From contig CM041465.1 of the NCBI GenBank assembly GCA_023213395.1, positions 85,195,741 through 85,259,740 on the forward strand: 64,000 nucleotides of DNA, in the 5' to 3' direction. The translations under genes were made by a program, and so were the position numbers. Under the pieces are notes generated by a model that saw nothing but the letters and a program-made list of their open reading frames with translations, was not told the origin of the DNA and ran no database searches. This DNA comes from Cycas panzhihuaensis. Its lineage: Eukaryota; Cycadophyta. Shown here piece by piece: positions 19,363 to 31,746 of this stretch (positions are counted from its first letter, which is position 1; each line of letters begins with the position of its first letter).

Positions 19363-20360
19363 CAATGTAATGTTACTTAACTAAATTTGTAATGATTAAA
19401 TATAAAGTATTACTAGGATTATGTACCAACTAGGAAATACCTTTAGAAAATAGAGGGAGTAATTAGATCTAAGAATTTATCATAATCAACAAAAACTACT
19501 TGGTTATTATAAGGGAATTTGATTTAATTAGAGATAAATATCATAATGACTTACATGGATCTTATCTAGTCTCATAATAATAGTAAATTATATCCCAACC
19601 TTAGGTCTACAACTTCAATATCTATGATAATAGTATTATCATCAAAACTGGTAGTTAGGAATTTTGTAGTACCAAGAGTAATATGCTTCATATTATCAAA
19701 AGCTTTAAGCATGCATGTATTAGGGAGTAATGTTTAATTCTTAAGACATTATATAGTGGCTAAGGATATCTGCATAATAGATGATACTTCATTAGTAATG
19801 AAATATTTAATATGGGGCCCAAATATGAATGTGAACATTTATAAAGGTGTACTTATATTATCTAAATAATTACTTAAAGTCTTAATATAACAAAATAATT
19901 AGTTTAGGATAAACAATATATATGACTATTATGGCATTGATGAAACTTATCCTTTATAAGGAACAAGTTAAAAGAACCTTTAAAACTAACACAACATATG
20001 AAGAATGGATGATATCCTTAATTGTAATTGAGGGTTTGCTTCCCACAAGCTAGTTTAAAAATAATTATAGGTGGGTTTATTTGTTTGGGTAAATTCAATA
20101 GGATATTAAACTAATTAAGTCTAAGATTAGTTCATTTGAAGACCTTAATTTATTAAGTATATCATTTTTCTTTTCTATTAATTATATGGCAGCCACTATA
20201 CCAGTTTCAATGAGATAAACTTATGTATACTCATCATCACATTAAAGATTAGATGAGAAAATTTCTTATAAAGAGAGAAAATTAGTATATAGTTAAGGCA
20301 ATGGTTGTGGTAAATTATTTTAGGTGATCAATCCTTTGAAGGGATAGGACCATTATTAAA
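19363..20360 (-). pseudogene. Old Ty3/gypsy remnant: protease region
   Basis: On the minus strand at about 19720-19575 the frame reads KAFDNMKHITLGTTKFL and IDIEVVDLRLGYNLLL. This is the pattern of a gypsy aspartic protease C-terminal half (..FDG...G.i.l......F.V.dI...YnlLLGRPW). It stops just before the expected GRPW. It continues, across the Tat-1 insertion, into the linker at 2946-2342. The part from about 19740 to 20360 is AT-rich; I could not assign it, though gag would be expected. Confidence 0.55.
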
Positions 20361-21127
20361 TGTAATATCTAGTTGCATCTAAACATCATTCACACTCTCT
20401 CATATATTGTTTGTATTTTATATTCTTGATCATCTTGAGTTATATACCACCTTGAAATATGTGGCAACACATATTAATTAACCTTTGAGGGTTCTCACAT
20501 GTGGGGAGTTATTGTATAATTACATATTGATAAAATTAAAATTAATCTAATTTATGAAATAAGATCTAAAAAATCTTATAAATAACACTCAATAAAATAC
20601 ATCAAAGAACAACATGCATATTTTAAATGAATATAATATACCAAAGTAATAAGAGATTAAATTAGTTGAAGCATGATATATAATTTAATAGAGTTTTGAC
20701 TCTTATCAATAGATCATTATAATGGTGAGGACACAACCTTAATTTCTAGAGGTCTCGATGTTACTCTCGCTTATATTTTATTTAGCCTTATGTCAGTTGC
20801 ATTTCATTAGTTTGTTATGAAGCAAGGTGGGAAAAAACCCTCAATTAGGATTATAATAATAAGTTACAACTTAAGTTACAAATACATTAAAGTATATGAA
20901 GATGTCATTATATTTTAACACATACATAATCTTTCACATAATTTAAAGCTTGATTAATCTTCTACTATATATTACATTTATTGTGTGTATATGCTTCATT
21001 CTTATTACGTTCATTATTTATCTTTCACTTACTATATCTAGCTTCTTATATATTATTGGGTCTAATTATATTTCTTCATATTCTTAATCCATCCTTGTGG
21101 AATTACAATTATACTATAAATCTAACA
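20361..21127 (+). repeat. LTR of a copia-like family (LTR-X), long form
   Basis: Begins TGTAATATCTAGTTGCATC and ends ATCTAACA. It is followed by tta and tgatatcagagc, a mutated initiator-Met primer site (TGGTATCAGAGC). Its two ends match the LTR at 44502-44734, but it has about 530 bp more in the middle (about 20499-21030). Confidence 0.6.
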
Positions 21128-21130
21128 TTA

Positions 21131-21142
21131 TGATATCAGAGC
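21131..21142 (+). other. Primer-binding-site-like sequence after LTR-X
   Basis: tgatatcagagc differs by one base from the initiator-Met tRNA site used by Ty1/copia elements. Confidence 0.55.
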
Positions 21143-23216
21143 GTCTCCTGAACCAACATAGTGGTATTAGGGCCTAAAGTTCAATCCTTAAGGATAGTTA
21201 TATAGCCTACTCTTTTTAGCTTTTAAAGCCTATTATTTCTATTCTTTATAGCATTTTTTAATGATTTCAAGAACCTATTTAGTTCCTATTTTTAGTGACC
21301 TACATTACATTTCTTTTAAAGAGTTTTTAAAGATATTTGAAGGTATTTTATAAATATAAAATGCAAAGTTTAAGGGTTGTTTACTGCTATTTTTAGAATA
21401 TTTTTAAGGGGTTACATTGTTACTATATTAGAGTTATTTTTAAAGATGTTTTAAGCTACTAAAAAGGGTTACCTTTTAAAGTTCTTTTGAAGTTTTAAAG
21501 TTGCAAAATAAGGAGGTTTTTCATGTTAGAAAGGATAAATTTTGATGTAATTTTGTGATCATCTTTTAAGTTGCATATAGGCCCATTTCTATAGCATACA
21601 AGTCTTTATTAAAGGTCACAAAAGTGCTAGTTTGAAGCTACTATTTAAAGAAGAAAAATATAGAGCAAATCAACTGCTCATATAGGCTAGATCACCTTGT
21701 AGAGGCAGCATGTCTGCTGCCAAAAATGAAGAGAAGAATATAGGAAAAGATGTATTTTGTAATATTATTTTGAAGGCATGTTCTTTGCCAAAATATATAT
21801 TGTGGCATATTATTTAAATACTTTTGATGATGTATGAGAAGCTTTTCAATCCACTGAAGTTGCTATATTGACTTAGCCTATGAACATGATGTATCCATAG
21901 CTCTATCATATAATCAATAATGCATTCCTACAAAAAAAAAAAAATTCTACCTTGGAGAAAGTTGATAGAGTTAAAACATATATATATTCCCTCTCCTTTA
22001 TAGGGTTATTATATAGTGCTTAAACCTATATTTTGATTGTAATATGTGCTTATATGTGTGTGTGTGTATAAGAAAATAAAGGTAGGGGATGGGCCATGGC
22101 ACATGGAGGATTAAGCCATAGTGACTAAGGCAACAAAATGGATCCTGAGAGAGAATGCTATTAAATGGAGAGAGGCATGGCACATAAAGAAGATAGTCTA
22201 CAACCAAGAAATGTAGTGGATAAAAAAAAAAATCCTCAAGTGAAGAGAACATAGACCATCTAGGAAAACATTCTTAGGGCACACTTAAAACTTAGTTATA
22301 GAAGACCCTCTTGGCTTAGTCTTACAAGTAATACTCTTAACTACAAGCAAAGAAGTGGATTATAAACATTGACAGGATATTATTAACATTAGGTGTAAAG
22401 ACATGAGCTTTGAAATTTAGGACTGGCTTTCCTTTAGTAATGAAACCCTTAAGCTAAAGGTGAGATGTAACCAAGTAGGCATTTTATAATTATTAGTCCA
22501 CAAAAATCATATACATGAGGTTGAAGCATCTACTATGTAGTCATTCTATAGTTGCAAATCCATAGAAAGCATACACATGAGGTCAAAGATGGTCAATAAA
22601 AAGTTGCATACAAAAATCCTATAAATAAAAACTTGGCATAAAAACCCTAAATATATTAGGAAATATTTTACTTATAATGGTAAGATCAACCTTTTTAGTA
22701 AATATTTTTTTATACATACAAATATTAAATAATTCTATAAAAGAGTTTTATTTTTTTTCATATGAAAAATTAAATTTAGCTATATTTGATAACTTTTAGA
22801 GTCCATAGCCCCCTTGATTGATAGCCCCTTGGTTATATGCATTACTCACATGACTAGATGCTCAGTGACAAAAGGGTATAAGCTACTAATTTTAACCTCC
22901 TAAAGAATCATCTTCACATTTTTAAAAATATCTTAAGAACACAGAGTTAGATTTCACATCTAAAAGTTATATTAGATTTGTAACTTAGAGCTTTTTGATT
23001 TAATATGCCACATGAGTTATTTTGGAGTTGATTTGATGGACAAATTTTAACTCAAAGTGAAGATTTTTTTAAAACTTACTTTTTTATGTTTTCTTATTAT
23101 TTTTAAATACATTTACATCATTTTAAAGGTTCTAATTTATATAATATTATTTTATTAATGTAATGTACTCTAAATGAGGGGGTAGAATAAAAAATTGTCA
23201 TATAAGCTCTACTTTA
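21143..23216. other. AT-rich stretch without recognisable gene
   Basis: Two kilobases of AT-rich sequence. It holds an A13 run at about 21932-21944, a tg-repeat near 22050-22068, an A-run at about 22224-22234, and a loose direct repeat around 22500-22590 (atacatgaggttgaag / acacatgaggtcaaag). It may be the internal region of the LTR-X element. Open frames here are short and show no domain. Confidence 0.5.
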
Positions 23217-23221
23217 GGCCT

Positions 23222-25706
23222 TGGAATCACATCTATGGGATGGCGCCTACACTTAGCTAGGATTGAATCACTCAACGGAAGGCTATAGGGGCTAAGGTCA
23301 ATCCAATAAGTGATAGCGATCACCCACATAGGGAGTCTGTGCATCAGAACGTGGGTTCAAGACGCACGAATGGTGCACAGTTCCCTTCTAGGTAACCCGA
23401 TTTTGATTTGAAGGGGAGGATATACGAGGGATATCCTGAGCAACCCCGAAAGAAGAGGGTCCTCCCACCCTTGGATGGTCGAAAGGGAAAGGGGAGGCCC
23501 AACGAGGGAAAGAATCCTCGTGAGGAGTGATAGGACACGAATGGATGTGTGTAGGCAAGTGACACAGGTAATTTACGTGCAAGAGTGACACATGGTGGTA
23601 GTTTGACAGAAAGGGTGTTAAGGTTATGTGGATGTGATACAAGGCATAAAACCACCCTAAATGAACTCACCTAAAGTGGACCTAAGGGGTAAAAGGGTGA
23701 CAGAAAGGAGACCTCCCACCAATGCACGTATGAAGGGGTCTAACCTCTGATAAGTGTGGATAGAATGACATGGGGTTAGTAGTGTGCGTGGGTACACAGC
23801 CAAGGGAGTGTATGAAAAGGATAGCAAATGAACTCTCTTTTGCTCTCAAAGAGAAAGAACACAAACAAATCCTCACTCTTTTTTTCCTTTAAATGGAGGA
23901 GAAAGAAGGGGACACACCCAACAAGTACAAGCATGCACACTAAAAAGATGCAAAACTAAAGGGGCAATTTTATATTTAAATAGAAGAAAGAGGAAATATA
24001 ATTCCTATCACATGCTCTTTCTTATAAAAGTAAAGTGCAGCATGTATATGCAAGATGCACGAGTGTGAATTAGTTGTTTATCTATTTCCTTTTATGTGTA
24101 TGTTATGCAGGATGATAGATCCAACAACAATAAAAGGGAAAGAGCTATGGGAGGAAGGAAGGTACGTACCCAGATAGTGACGTGGTTGAAGGAGATATAT
24201 TGCCTTGCACCACACTCATTCCCTTGTCCTTATCCAATGTGAGGATGCCATTTAGAAGTAGTATTGAGTGGCTTCCTTACCTCCCCTTGGCAGAAACAAA
24301 AGAAAAAGTAAGAAAGGACCAAAAGAGAAAGAAATGATCATGTGAGAAAGTGGAGTGACCAAGGGAAAAGGAAGCAGGGATGTACTTGGATCGAAGTGCT
24401 TCTTCCTCCTTGCAAATGTTGCTGCGAGACCTACAATCACAAAGGTTTCTTCCCCCTTTTTCAAGGGGCTACTAGGATGCCAAGTAGATATATATATGTA
24501 TATATAAAGTGCTAAAAAGTCACAAGCAAAGTACTCCCAATCGATACAAACATCTAGTTAAAAAAATTACCTTCCAATCTCATCAACAGAAGCCATGACA
24601 AGCAAAGGATGCAAGCTGTTAGCCTCAGAATGGATAACCCTCTACGTAAACACCTCTACGCTGCCTTTAGGTATAGAAATAGTAGGTTGGGATAGCCTAT
24701 GTAACAACCAACAACGAGGGGAATAAGCGGTATAAAAGTTACAAGTATTACCAACGTTGCCAAAGTTGTGATATGCAACATTTGCAACTTCTAGATGAGT
24801 CACCATGCAGAGTAGGTATATGACATAACTAAGGGCCAAATGTCCTTCTTATATTAGGCTCTGAAGGCTAGAAATAGTGCAACAAGGGGCTACATGCACT
24901 GGCTCCAACAATGGCCTCCTTTCCCAACTTACTTGGTGGCCCAAGAAAGGCACAAGAAGGAGAGTAAAGGAGGAGAAGGGGGGTTGCACCTTGGGGAGTA
25001 GGCCTTCTAGGGTATGGAACCCACCTAAGCTCCCTTCACTCACACCTTGTGAAGCTCACCTTGTAGCCCTCTTGGAGAGACTAGGAGGTAGTAGAAAGGA
25101 AGTGAAAATAACAGAGAAATAACGTAGGGAAATACCTCCTACGTGAACTAAGAAAGACTAGAAATGAAAATATATGAAGATAACTTTGGCTCTTAATGGG
25201 ATTTAAAGGAAATAAATGAAGGAAACTATGAAGTGCTACTTACTAGGCTGGATTTTTAGTAGGCTTGCATGAGAGAAATCAGGCGAGAAGGCAAATCTGT
25301 GATAGCTACAGGTGAATCCTTATAGGACTAAAGAAGAACCTTATTAAATGCCCGTGGATGCAAATCTTGGAGAGTGTTCTTGCTTTGTGAAACTTGAAAT
25401 GAGATTAACACCACAGACCTGAGTTAAGGAGGGTGGATTCCACACAGGAGTGTAGGAGGTCTCAGCTATTGTAGGGCATTTCCTATAGAAGAATTCTTAT
25501 GGAGGTAGTGGAGGAGAAGGAAGAGTCAAGAAAGTTATTTAAGAGTCATGTTCTAGACTAAGAAATGAAAGAGTTTTTGGGCTTTATACTCAACCCTAGC
25601 CCTAATCGAGCGATTAGGGTTAGGATGGAGCATGTGGCATGACTAATCCACATGGAAATTTCATAGAAAATATAAAAATTACCATGACAGATTATAAAAA
25701 ATAGAG
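23222..25706 (-). repeat. Tat-2 3' LTR, 5'-truncated
   Basis: Matches the 5' LTR from 40810 to about 43278 in order and orientation. It ends (minus strand) ..GTGATTCCA. At the other end the match stops around 25706, inside the sequence ataaaaaatagaggt, and the internal palindrome begins directly. It keeps the minus-strand TATAAA at 25588-25583 and the inverted aaccctaatcg boxes at about 25601-25621. Confidence 0.85.
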
Positions 25707-25800
25707 GTGTACTGTGGCAAAGATCATGGTGTCATGATCTTTACTATGGGGCCACTGAATCGTAGCCCAAGCTAAACTTTGCAGTACCTCAAAGTTCAAC
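25707..25800. repeat. Tat-2 decayed palindrome pair ahead of the PMD gene
   Basis: At 25719-25742 arms aaagatcatg and catgatcttt flank gtgt, decayed from GGTACC. At 25771-25800 arms aactttg and caaagtt flank cagtacct. These match in order the pair in Tat-3. Confidence 0.75.
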
Positions 25801-25948
25801 ATAGTGCGAAGACAAATTGAGTAAAAAACAACATAAATGGGGACCCAAAGGACTACAAAACCTCAACCTGAGGAGGATGAGGGGCAAACCTGAAGGTAGG
25901 CAAGTGAGTCTAGAGGGGTTTTGACTGATTTTTTGGGATATTTTACAG

Positions 25949-27868
25949 GCAGTGATCATGGTGGAGAACTGCGAGAATGTAGGGATGGCAATGCTCAGTT
26001 TTGTGGAGATGATGTCTCGTGAAGACAGGCAGGTACTAGCGAGATGTGGCCTACTAAAGGTCACCTAGACACCATAATACACATTAGATCAGTGTCTCCT
26101 AGTGGATATAGTCTTGTATTGGGATAGGCAAAGGCATGTGTTCCACTTGCCCCAAGTGGGGGACGTCACAGTCACGCCAAGAGATATCTGGAGGATCCTG
26201 GGGGTACCTGTGATAGGAGCACCAGCATTACTAGGGGCACTACCTAGCAATGAGGTAACACATAGGGAGGCAGTAACATACTTTACTAGGTAAGATAGGT
26301 GGGAGAGGAGAGGTATCACTTTACAGAGCATGGTCATGTCTAGGATTCCTTGAGGGAGGACACTTATCACATTATGCATTTTATTCTGGATATCTCGTAA
26401 ATAGAACTATAGGGACATACCCGGCAGATGGATGGATATAGTGAAGAGATGTGAGGCTAGGGAGTAGTTGGATTAGGCTACATTAATCACAATAAACTTA
26501 ATCGCCCAGCTGGATCCCATTAGAGTAATCGAGAGAGGAGGATTGTCCTACAACACATTATTGTAGTGTTAGTTTTTTTATCACTTCAGAGTAGTGGCAC
26601 CTGTAGGAGGGCCATACCCTATCTCGGCGTGGGCTCCCATGGGCCATAGGTGGCAGACTCGGTTTAGGGGGACCAAGGACCAAGCACATGTCTATCGCTT
26701 AGTGGAGGCTATATCACTGGACCTCCTCACCATGGTAGATTACATATCAGATCCATACAGGGGGGTGAGGTGGAGTAGCAATGACAAGGCAGGCAGAGTG
26801 GGAGTTGAGCCAGGTGATGATGGGGATGATGGAGTTGATAGGGCTGGCCAATTCAGAGTAGTAGGTAGAGAGGCAGGACTATCAGGAGCCGCAAGAGGAG
26901 AGGTGAGTCTGTCAGGGACTACAGAGGGAGGTAGAGATCCATAGAAACGAGCCTAGAGATTAAGGATAGTGGGAATAACCAGGGCATCAGTAGCACTAAT
27001 AGAGGAGGGTGGAGATGCCCCAATAGTCCAGGTAGTCGGTGAGGTAGTACTGGAGGAGGAGGAGGTACTAGCAGCTGGGGGAAGACTTGAGGAGAAGGCA
27101 ATCATCTGAGTTGAGGAGTCAACGGCCTCAATAAGTGAGGCGTTACCTTTTCCTATCATCTTTCGATCACTAGATATCTAGATATTTGGTTTTATTTAGT
27201 ATACACAGATACATATACTGACACCTGGTATGTTGGATTTGCAGGAGTGGTACAGATGCAGAGATTGGTAGAGGCAATAGTCTAGGAGATGTTCCCCTAG
27301 GCCTACGTAGAGGGGCAACCCCCCATCCAGGTGGGAGAGGAGTCGTGGTTGGTAGGGGCTCATACAACAGCATTCACCCCATTGGTTAGGGTGAGATATG
27401 TATGGGTAGAGAGTCTCAGGAGTACAAGGAACACGTCAGACGACTCCAGGGTGAGATGGATGAGACCAAGGTAGAGAGGGATGCTCTACATGGTCATGTG
27501 CAGGTGTTGGAGGCTTAGGGAGGAGTAGGTGGAGACGTAGAGAGCTGTATCAGGGTGGCGGTGTTGGAGGAGTGTCTCTAAGGGATGGAGGAGAGGCTCT
27601 GAGGTATGGGAGATACACTCTGAGGGGTGGAGGGTGAGAGGGATCGTATCCAGGCACGATACAATCAACTGGTAGACCAGGTAGCGTTGAGCTCATCACG
27701 AAGCAGGAAGCAGACCCACATAGTGATGATGACCCCAAGGAGGCCTCAAGATGATGGGAGTGAGGCAGGGAGCTCCCAGAGGCATAGGAAGAGCTTAGAA
27801 GGCATGTGGTCCCTAGGAGAGGGATCACATAGACTAGGAGACAATACCCTAGGAGTAGGGCAACCTTA
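25949..27868 (+). pseudogene. Tat-2 antisense gene: plant-mobile-domain-like protein
   Basis: The plus strand reads opposite to Tat-2. After a splice-acceptor-like ttttacag the frame reads MVENCENVGMAMLSFVEMM, then REDRQVLARCGL, then, past two stops, DIVLYWDRQRHVFHLPQVGD and VTPRDIWRILGV (the PMD signature). GGPYPISAWAPMGHRWQTRF and TMVDYISDPYRGVRW follow. An intron at 27135-27244 leads to exon 3 with QRLVEAIV, a Glu/Arg-rich coiled-coil stretch, and the tail SEAGSSQRHRKSLEGMWSLGEGS, ending at a stop near 27869. Stops are mostly TAG. The frame stays in register over more of its length than in Tat-1, so this copy helps define exon borders. Function unknown. Confidence 0.78.
27135..27244 (+). 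other. Intron in the Tat-2 PMD gene
   Basis: Starts GTGAGGCG and ends GGATTTGCAG, 110 nt. Exon sequence on both sides aligns with Tat-1 and Tat-3. The intron lies on the strand opposite to the retrotransposon genome. Confidence 0.78.
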
Positions 27869-28620
27869 GAGAGCAAGATACAATGGTTTTGATTCGACAT
27901 GGGAAAACATCAGACCTCTAGGGAGGTGCCATATATTTCCACATGATTGTACTCCTCCATGCAAAGATTCTAGCTTCCCATAGATGATGTACCATACCAT
28001 TTATGTGATATGACACATGATAATTTTATGTATATAGACAAGGGCCATTGGTAGCCCATTTGGTATATGCTGGTGTGTATGATGACGCATGGTGATGGGT
28101 GATATTGTATTTGATTTTATATGTATATATGTATATGTGTAAGTGTACGTGCGTGCACGAAGAGCTATAGCTTATGGTGTTTTGAGTTGATTATTACATG
28201 GTTTGTGTTATGAGATTTATTTGGGTTACTCACACTTCCTTTCATGTAAGGCCATATTCCTAATAAGTGCACACATGATCACCATGAGCAGTGGTGATAG
28301 ACATATGTGAGGCTAGGAGGTAGGGTGGCATACATGTCCACATGGGAGCATAGCGGGATATGCAAAGGAAGCACCATCGGGAAGGGAGTAATGATACTCC
28401 AACACGCCATCCTAGTTGGGGAATGCTTCCAGGCTCATACCCAATTAGGAGGATGATGCCCCCAGGGAGAGGAGGCAAGAAAGACTCTATGGGAGGAACC
28501 CAACAAGAGCGAAGAGGCCATCCTAAACCACCATTCCACCTATGATTAGGAGAAATGGGGAGGCACATTTAGGGTGGTAGTTTAGGCTCATTTTAGAGTG
28601 CAAAGAGAAGAGTAAAATAG
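27869..28620. other. Tat-2 convergent non-coding region
   Basis: Between the ends of the PMD gene and pol. The AT-rich part (about 27950-28250) has tatatgtatatatgtatatg. The part near 28270-28600 matches, on the minus strand, the conserved post-pol block of Tat-1 and Tat-3. No coding signal was recognised. Confidence 0.5.
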
Positions 28621-29880
28621 TCATGCATAAAATTTCTTCAAGAATTTCCCATTAACAGATTTCTCAAATTTAAGGCCCTCTAGAGTGACGATCCTATAAG
28701 CACCGTTATTGAGGCTCTCGAGAATAATAAAGGGGCCAACCTATTTGGGCTAGAAATTGGCCAGGCGTGGAGATATTCTAGTTTGAGGATGTGGTCCTTG
28801 GGATGTAAAGGACAAGAACAAATGTGTTTATCATATGTCCTTTGTACCTAGGCTTTAGAAGCGAGGCTTGCTTGGTAAGCAGCCAAGAGTCTCTCATCCA
28901 AGGCCTCAAGGTCTAAGAGGCAAGCATAATAGATAGACTCCTTATCGACAAGACCCCAAAGAGAGATTTATGAAGAAGGAATCTCCACTCCCAATGGGAG
29001 AACTACCTCCGTTCCATAGACTAGGGAGAAAGGAGTCATTCCCATATTCATATGGATAGACGTGCGATATGCACATAGAATGGAAGGGAGTTGGATATAC
29101 CAATCTCTTTGAGATTGAGCCATGGCTTTCTTTAAGATATTTATGAGAGTTTTGTTAAATCATTCAACTTGGCCATTAGCTTGAGGGTAATAGGGAGAAG
29201 AGGTTTTGTGAGAAATCTTGAATTTCTCACAAAGTTCGTCCATCTCTTTATTACAAAAAGGAGTTCCATTGTCCGTAATCAAGATGCTCAGAATTCCTAA
29301 ACGGTAAATGATATGCTAGTAGACGAAGGTGGCTATCATCTTACTAAGAGTAGTAACCGAAGGAATAGCTTCTGCCTATTTAGTAAACTACTCTGTAGCA
29401 GTCAAGATGAACTTGTGCTATAATGAAGAGCACGGGGTTATATCTCCAATAAGGTCCAACCCCCACTGAGAGAAGGGCCATGTAGAAATGATGGGATGGA
29501 GAGCCTCAGAAAGCAAGTGGGTGATGTTGGTGTGCTTCTAGCATCATCGACATCTCAAGGCATAGGCATGGGTGTCCTTAAAGAGAGATGGCTAATAATA
29601 CCCCATACAAAGGATCATTTGGGCCATAGATTGGCCCCCAAAGTGGCCCCTATAAATCTTGTTATGGCATTCATGGAGTATTTAGTCCTCTTCGTCGGGA
29701 GTGATGCAGCGAAGGAGGATCCCATCGAAAGATCTTTTGTACAATACTATGTCTGTGAGGAAGTATTGCCTGGCGATGGTCTAAATTTACAACTTAGATT
29801 TATTACTAGCTTCATGATGGTACTACTACTGGGTGAGGTACTGTACGATGTCCCCATACCATTCGCTATTGGCGAGTGAA
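28621..29880 (-). pseudogene. Tat-2 integrase
   Basis: Homologous to the Tat-1 integrase and collinear with it. The end is clear: on the minus strand the last residues are NGKFLKKFYA and TGA at 28623-28621. The DDE-core region spans about 29120-29500, with the second-D block near 29270 (lowercase translation broken by stops). The N-terminal tether, LANSEWYGDIVQY, is read near 29880-29830. Stops throughout make it non-functional. Confidence 0.78.
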
Positions 29881-31741
29881 TGGGAAGGAGAATCATGGAG
29901 GGCCAAGATAGACTCATTAGGGAGAGAATCATCAACAAGAATATCAAATAGGTTTAGGATAGAAGCATCGGCAAGCTGCTCAACTACTACCATCCCCTTC
30001 TTTGACTTCCTGTTAATGATTTGGAGGTCAAACTCCTAAAGAAGGATGGCCTACTTGCCAGTCCTACCTATCGGGTTAGGTCGAGTAAGAAAATATCGTA
30101 GGGGGTCAAATTGAACGGTCACCTAAGTAGTATTCCCAAGCAAGTAGTTCCTAAACTTAGTTGCATGAACTAAGGAAAGACATTCTTTCTCTATGGGGGA
30201 GTAGTTGAGTTTAGTAGACACGAGGGTACAACTGATGAAGTATACAGCCCTCTCAGCTCTCGATTCATCCTCCTGGGCTAACATAGCACCCAGGGACTCA
30301 TTGGTAGCCAAGGTATAAAGAACAAATGGCCTATCAAAGAGAGGGGGTGCTAACATTAGAGTGGAAGTAAGGGCTTCCTTAAGTCCTTTGAAGGCTTACT
30401 AGGCCTTAGAGGACCCAACGAATGGAGCTCCCTTCTTTAACAGGTTAGTGAGTGGTTTGGCGTTTATGGTGAAGTTTGCTAAGAAATGCCTAAGGAATCC
30501 AAGCCTACCTAAGAACAACTTAATCTGTCATTAAGTCTTAGGAGGTGGCTTGTCAAGGATAGATCAGACTTTATTAGGGTCAATTTGGACCCCTTGTTTG
30601 GATATAAGGAAATCAAGGAGTTTGCTAAAGGTTATAGCAAACATGCATTTAAGCGGGTTAAGGTTCACGTGGTATTTGTGGCATCACATGAAGATGGCCC
30701 ACAAATCAAAAGGATAATGGGCTCTAATACACGAGAGGCCCATCATGTCATCCATAAAGACCTCCAATAATTTGTTGATAAGGTCATAGAAAATGAACTG
30801 CATCACCCTTTGATAGGTAGCATTTACATTCTTTAATCTGAAAGGCATCATCTTATAGGCGTAAGTTCCCCATAGAGTGGTGAAGGCCATCTTATGATGG
30901 TCCTCAAGAGAAATCTAAATTTAGTTATAACTGAAGAAGCTATCCCTTAAGGACATGACCTTGAAACTGATGGTTTGATTAGTGATTTGACCGATAAAGG
31001 GAAGTGGGAAATTATCTTTAGGACATGCATTATTGATGTCATAGAAATCAATGCATATCTGGATGGTCCCATTCTTTTTGGCAATGAGGATGATGTTGGA
31101 CACCTATGTAGGGTAGTTGATGGAAGCGATCAACCCCATATTTAAGAGTTTCTCAACCTCTATCTTAACGACATCTGAGAGTTTAGGGTGAAGAGGATGT
31201 TGCTTCTGATGAACAGGGTGAGCACTAGGAATAGTTGTAAGGTTGTAGGTAATGATTGAAGGGTCTACTCCCTTTATATCAGAATAGTCCCATGCGAAGA
31301 CATCTCAAAACTCCAAGAACAAAAGGGTGTATTCCCTTATCTCATCAAGAGAACATTCTACTTCAACCTTAATGACCTTCCTAGGGCAAGGACTATGTCC
31401 TAGGTTGCCCCCATGCACATGGTATTCCCCTCTTTAAAGTGAAGGGATAGAATAGGAGACATAATTAGGTCGGTAAGGGTGGACCCAATAGCTAAGACCT
31501 TCCGATGAATAAGCCTATGGTGACCAGAGGGAAGGTTAGGCATGGAGCCCGCTAAATGCTCAAGCAGGGCCTTGTCATCCTTGAAGTAATCTACCCTATG
31601 GATGACTATACGTCGAGAAGATAAGGCAAGAGGGGGAGTAGAAGCAGTCAGACCATGGTGGTTGGCATACCACTCAACACCCTTTAAGGACTCTTCAAAA
31701 GAATTAGAAAGAGGCCCTTACTGAAGGGCAACAAGCGATTC
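29881..31741 (-). pseudogene. Tat-2 reverse transcriptase and RNase H
   Basis: RT blocks on the minus strand include IAKKNGTIQICIDFYDINNACPKDNFPLP at 31083-30997 (shown across its motif), TTLWGTYAYKMMPF at about 30880-30840 and the active-site box EVFMDDMMGLS near 30760-30740. RNase H follows with FDRPFVLYTLATNESLGAML at about 30340-30280 and NYSPIEKECLSLVHAT at about 30205-30160. The active box is FMDD as in Tat-1. The upstream end is cut by copia-1 at 31742. Frameshifts and TAG stops are frequent. Confidence 0.85.
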
Positions 31742-31746
31742 CTCAG
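31742..31746. repeat. Target-site duplication of copia-1, left copy
   Basis: ctcag just before the 5' LTR, repeated exactly at 37052-37056. Confidence 0.93.

Noticed and set aside
22050-22252. 84-codon minus-strand frame at 21998-22252 with a hydrophobic stretch
   Set aside because: It spans a TG repeat and a T run, so the composition comes from simple sequence. No start context or match.
25904-25948. A 45-nt intron ahead of the Tat-2 PMD exon (GTGAGT..TTTTACAG)
   Set aside because: The motifs are present, also in Tat-3, but the length is below that of ordinary plant introns and another donor may be the true one. Kept only as an alternative.
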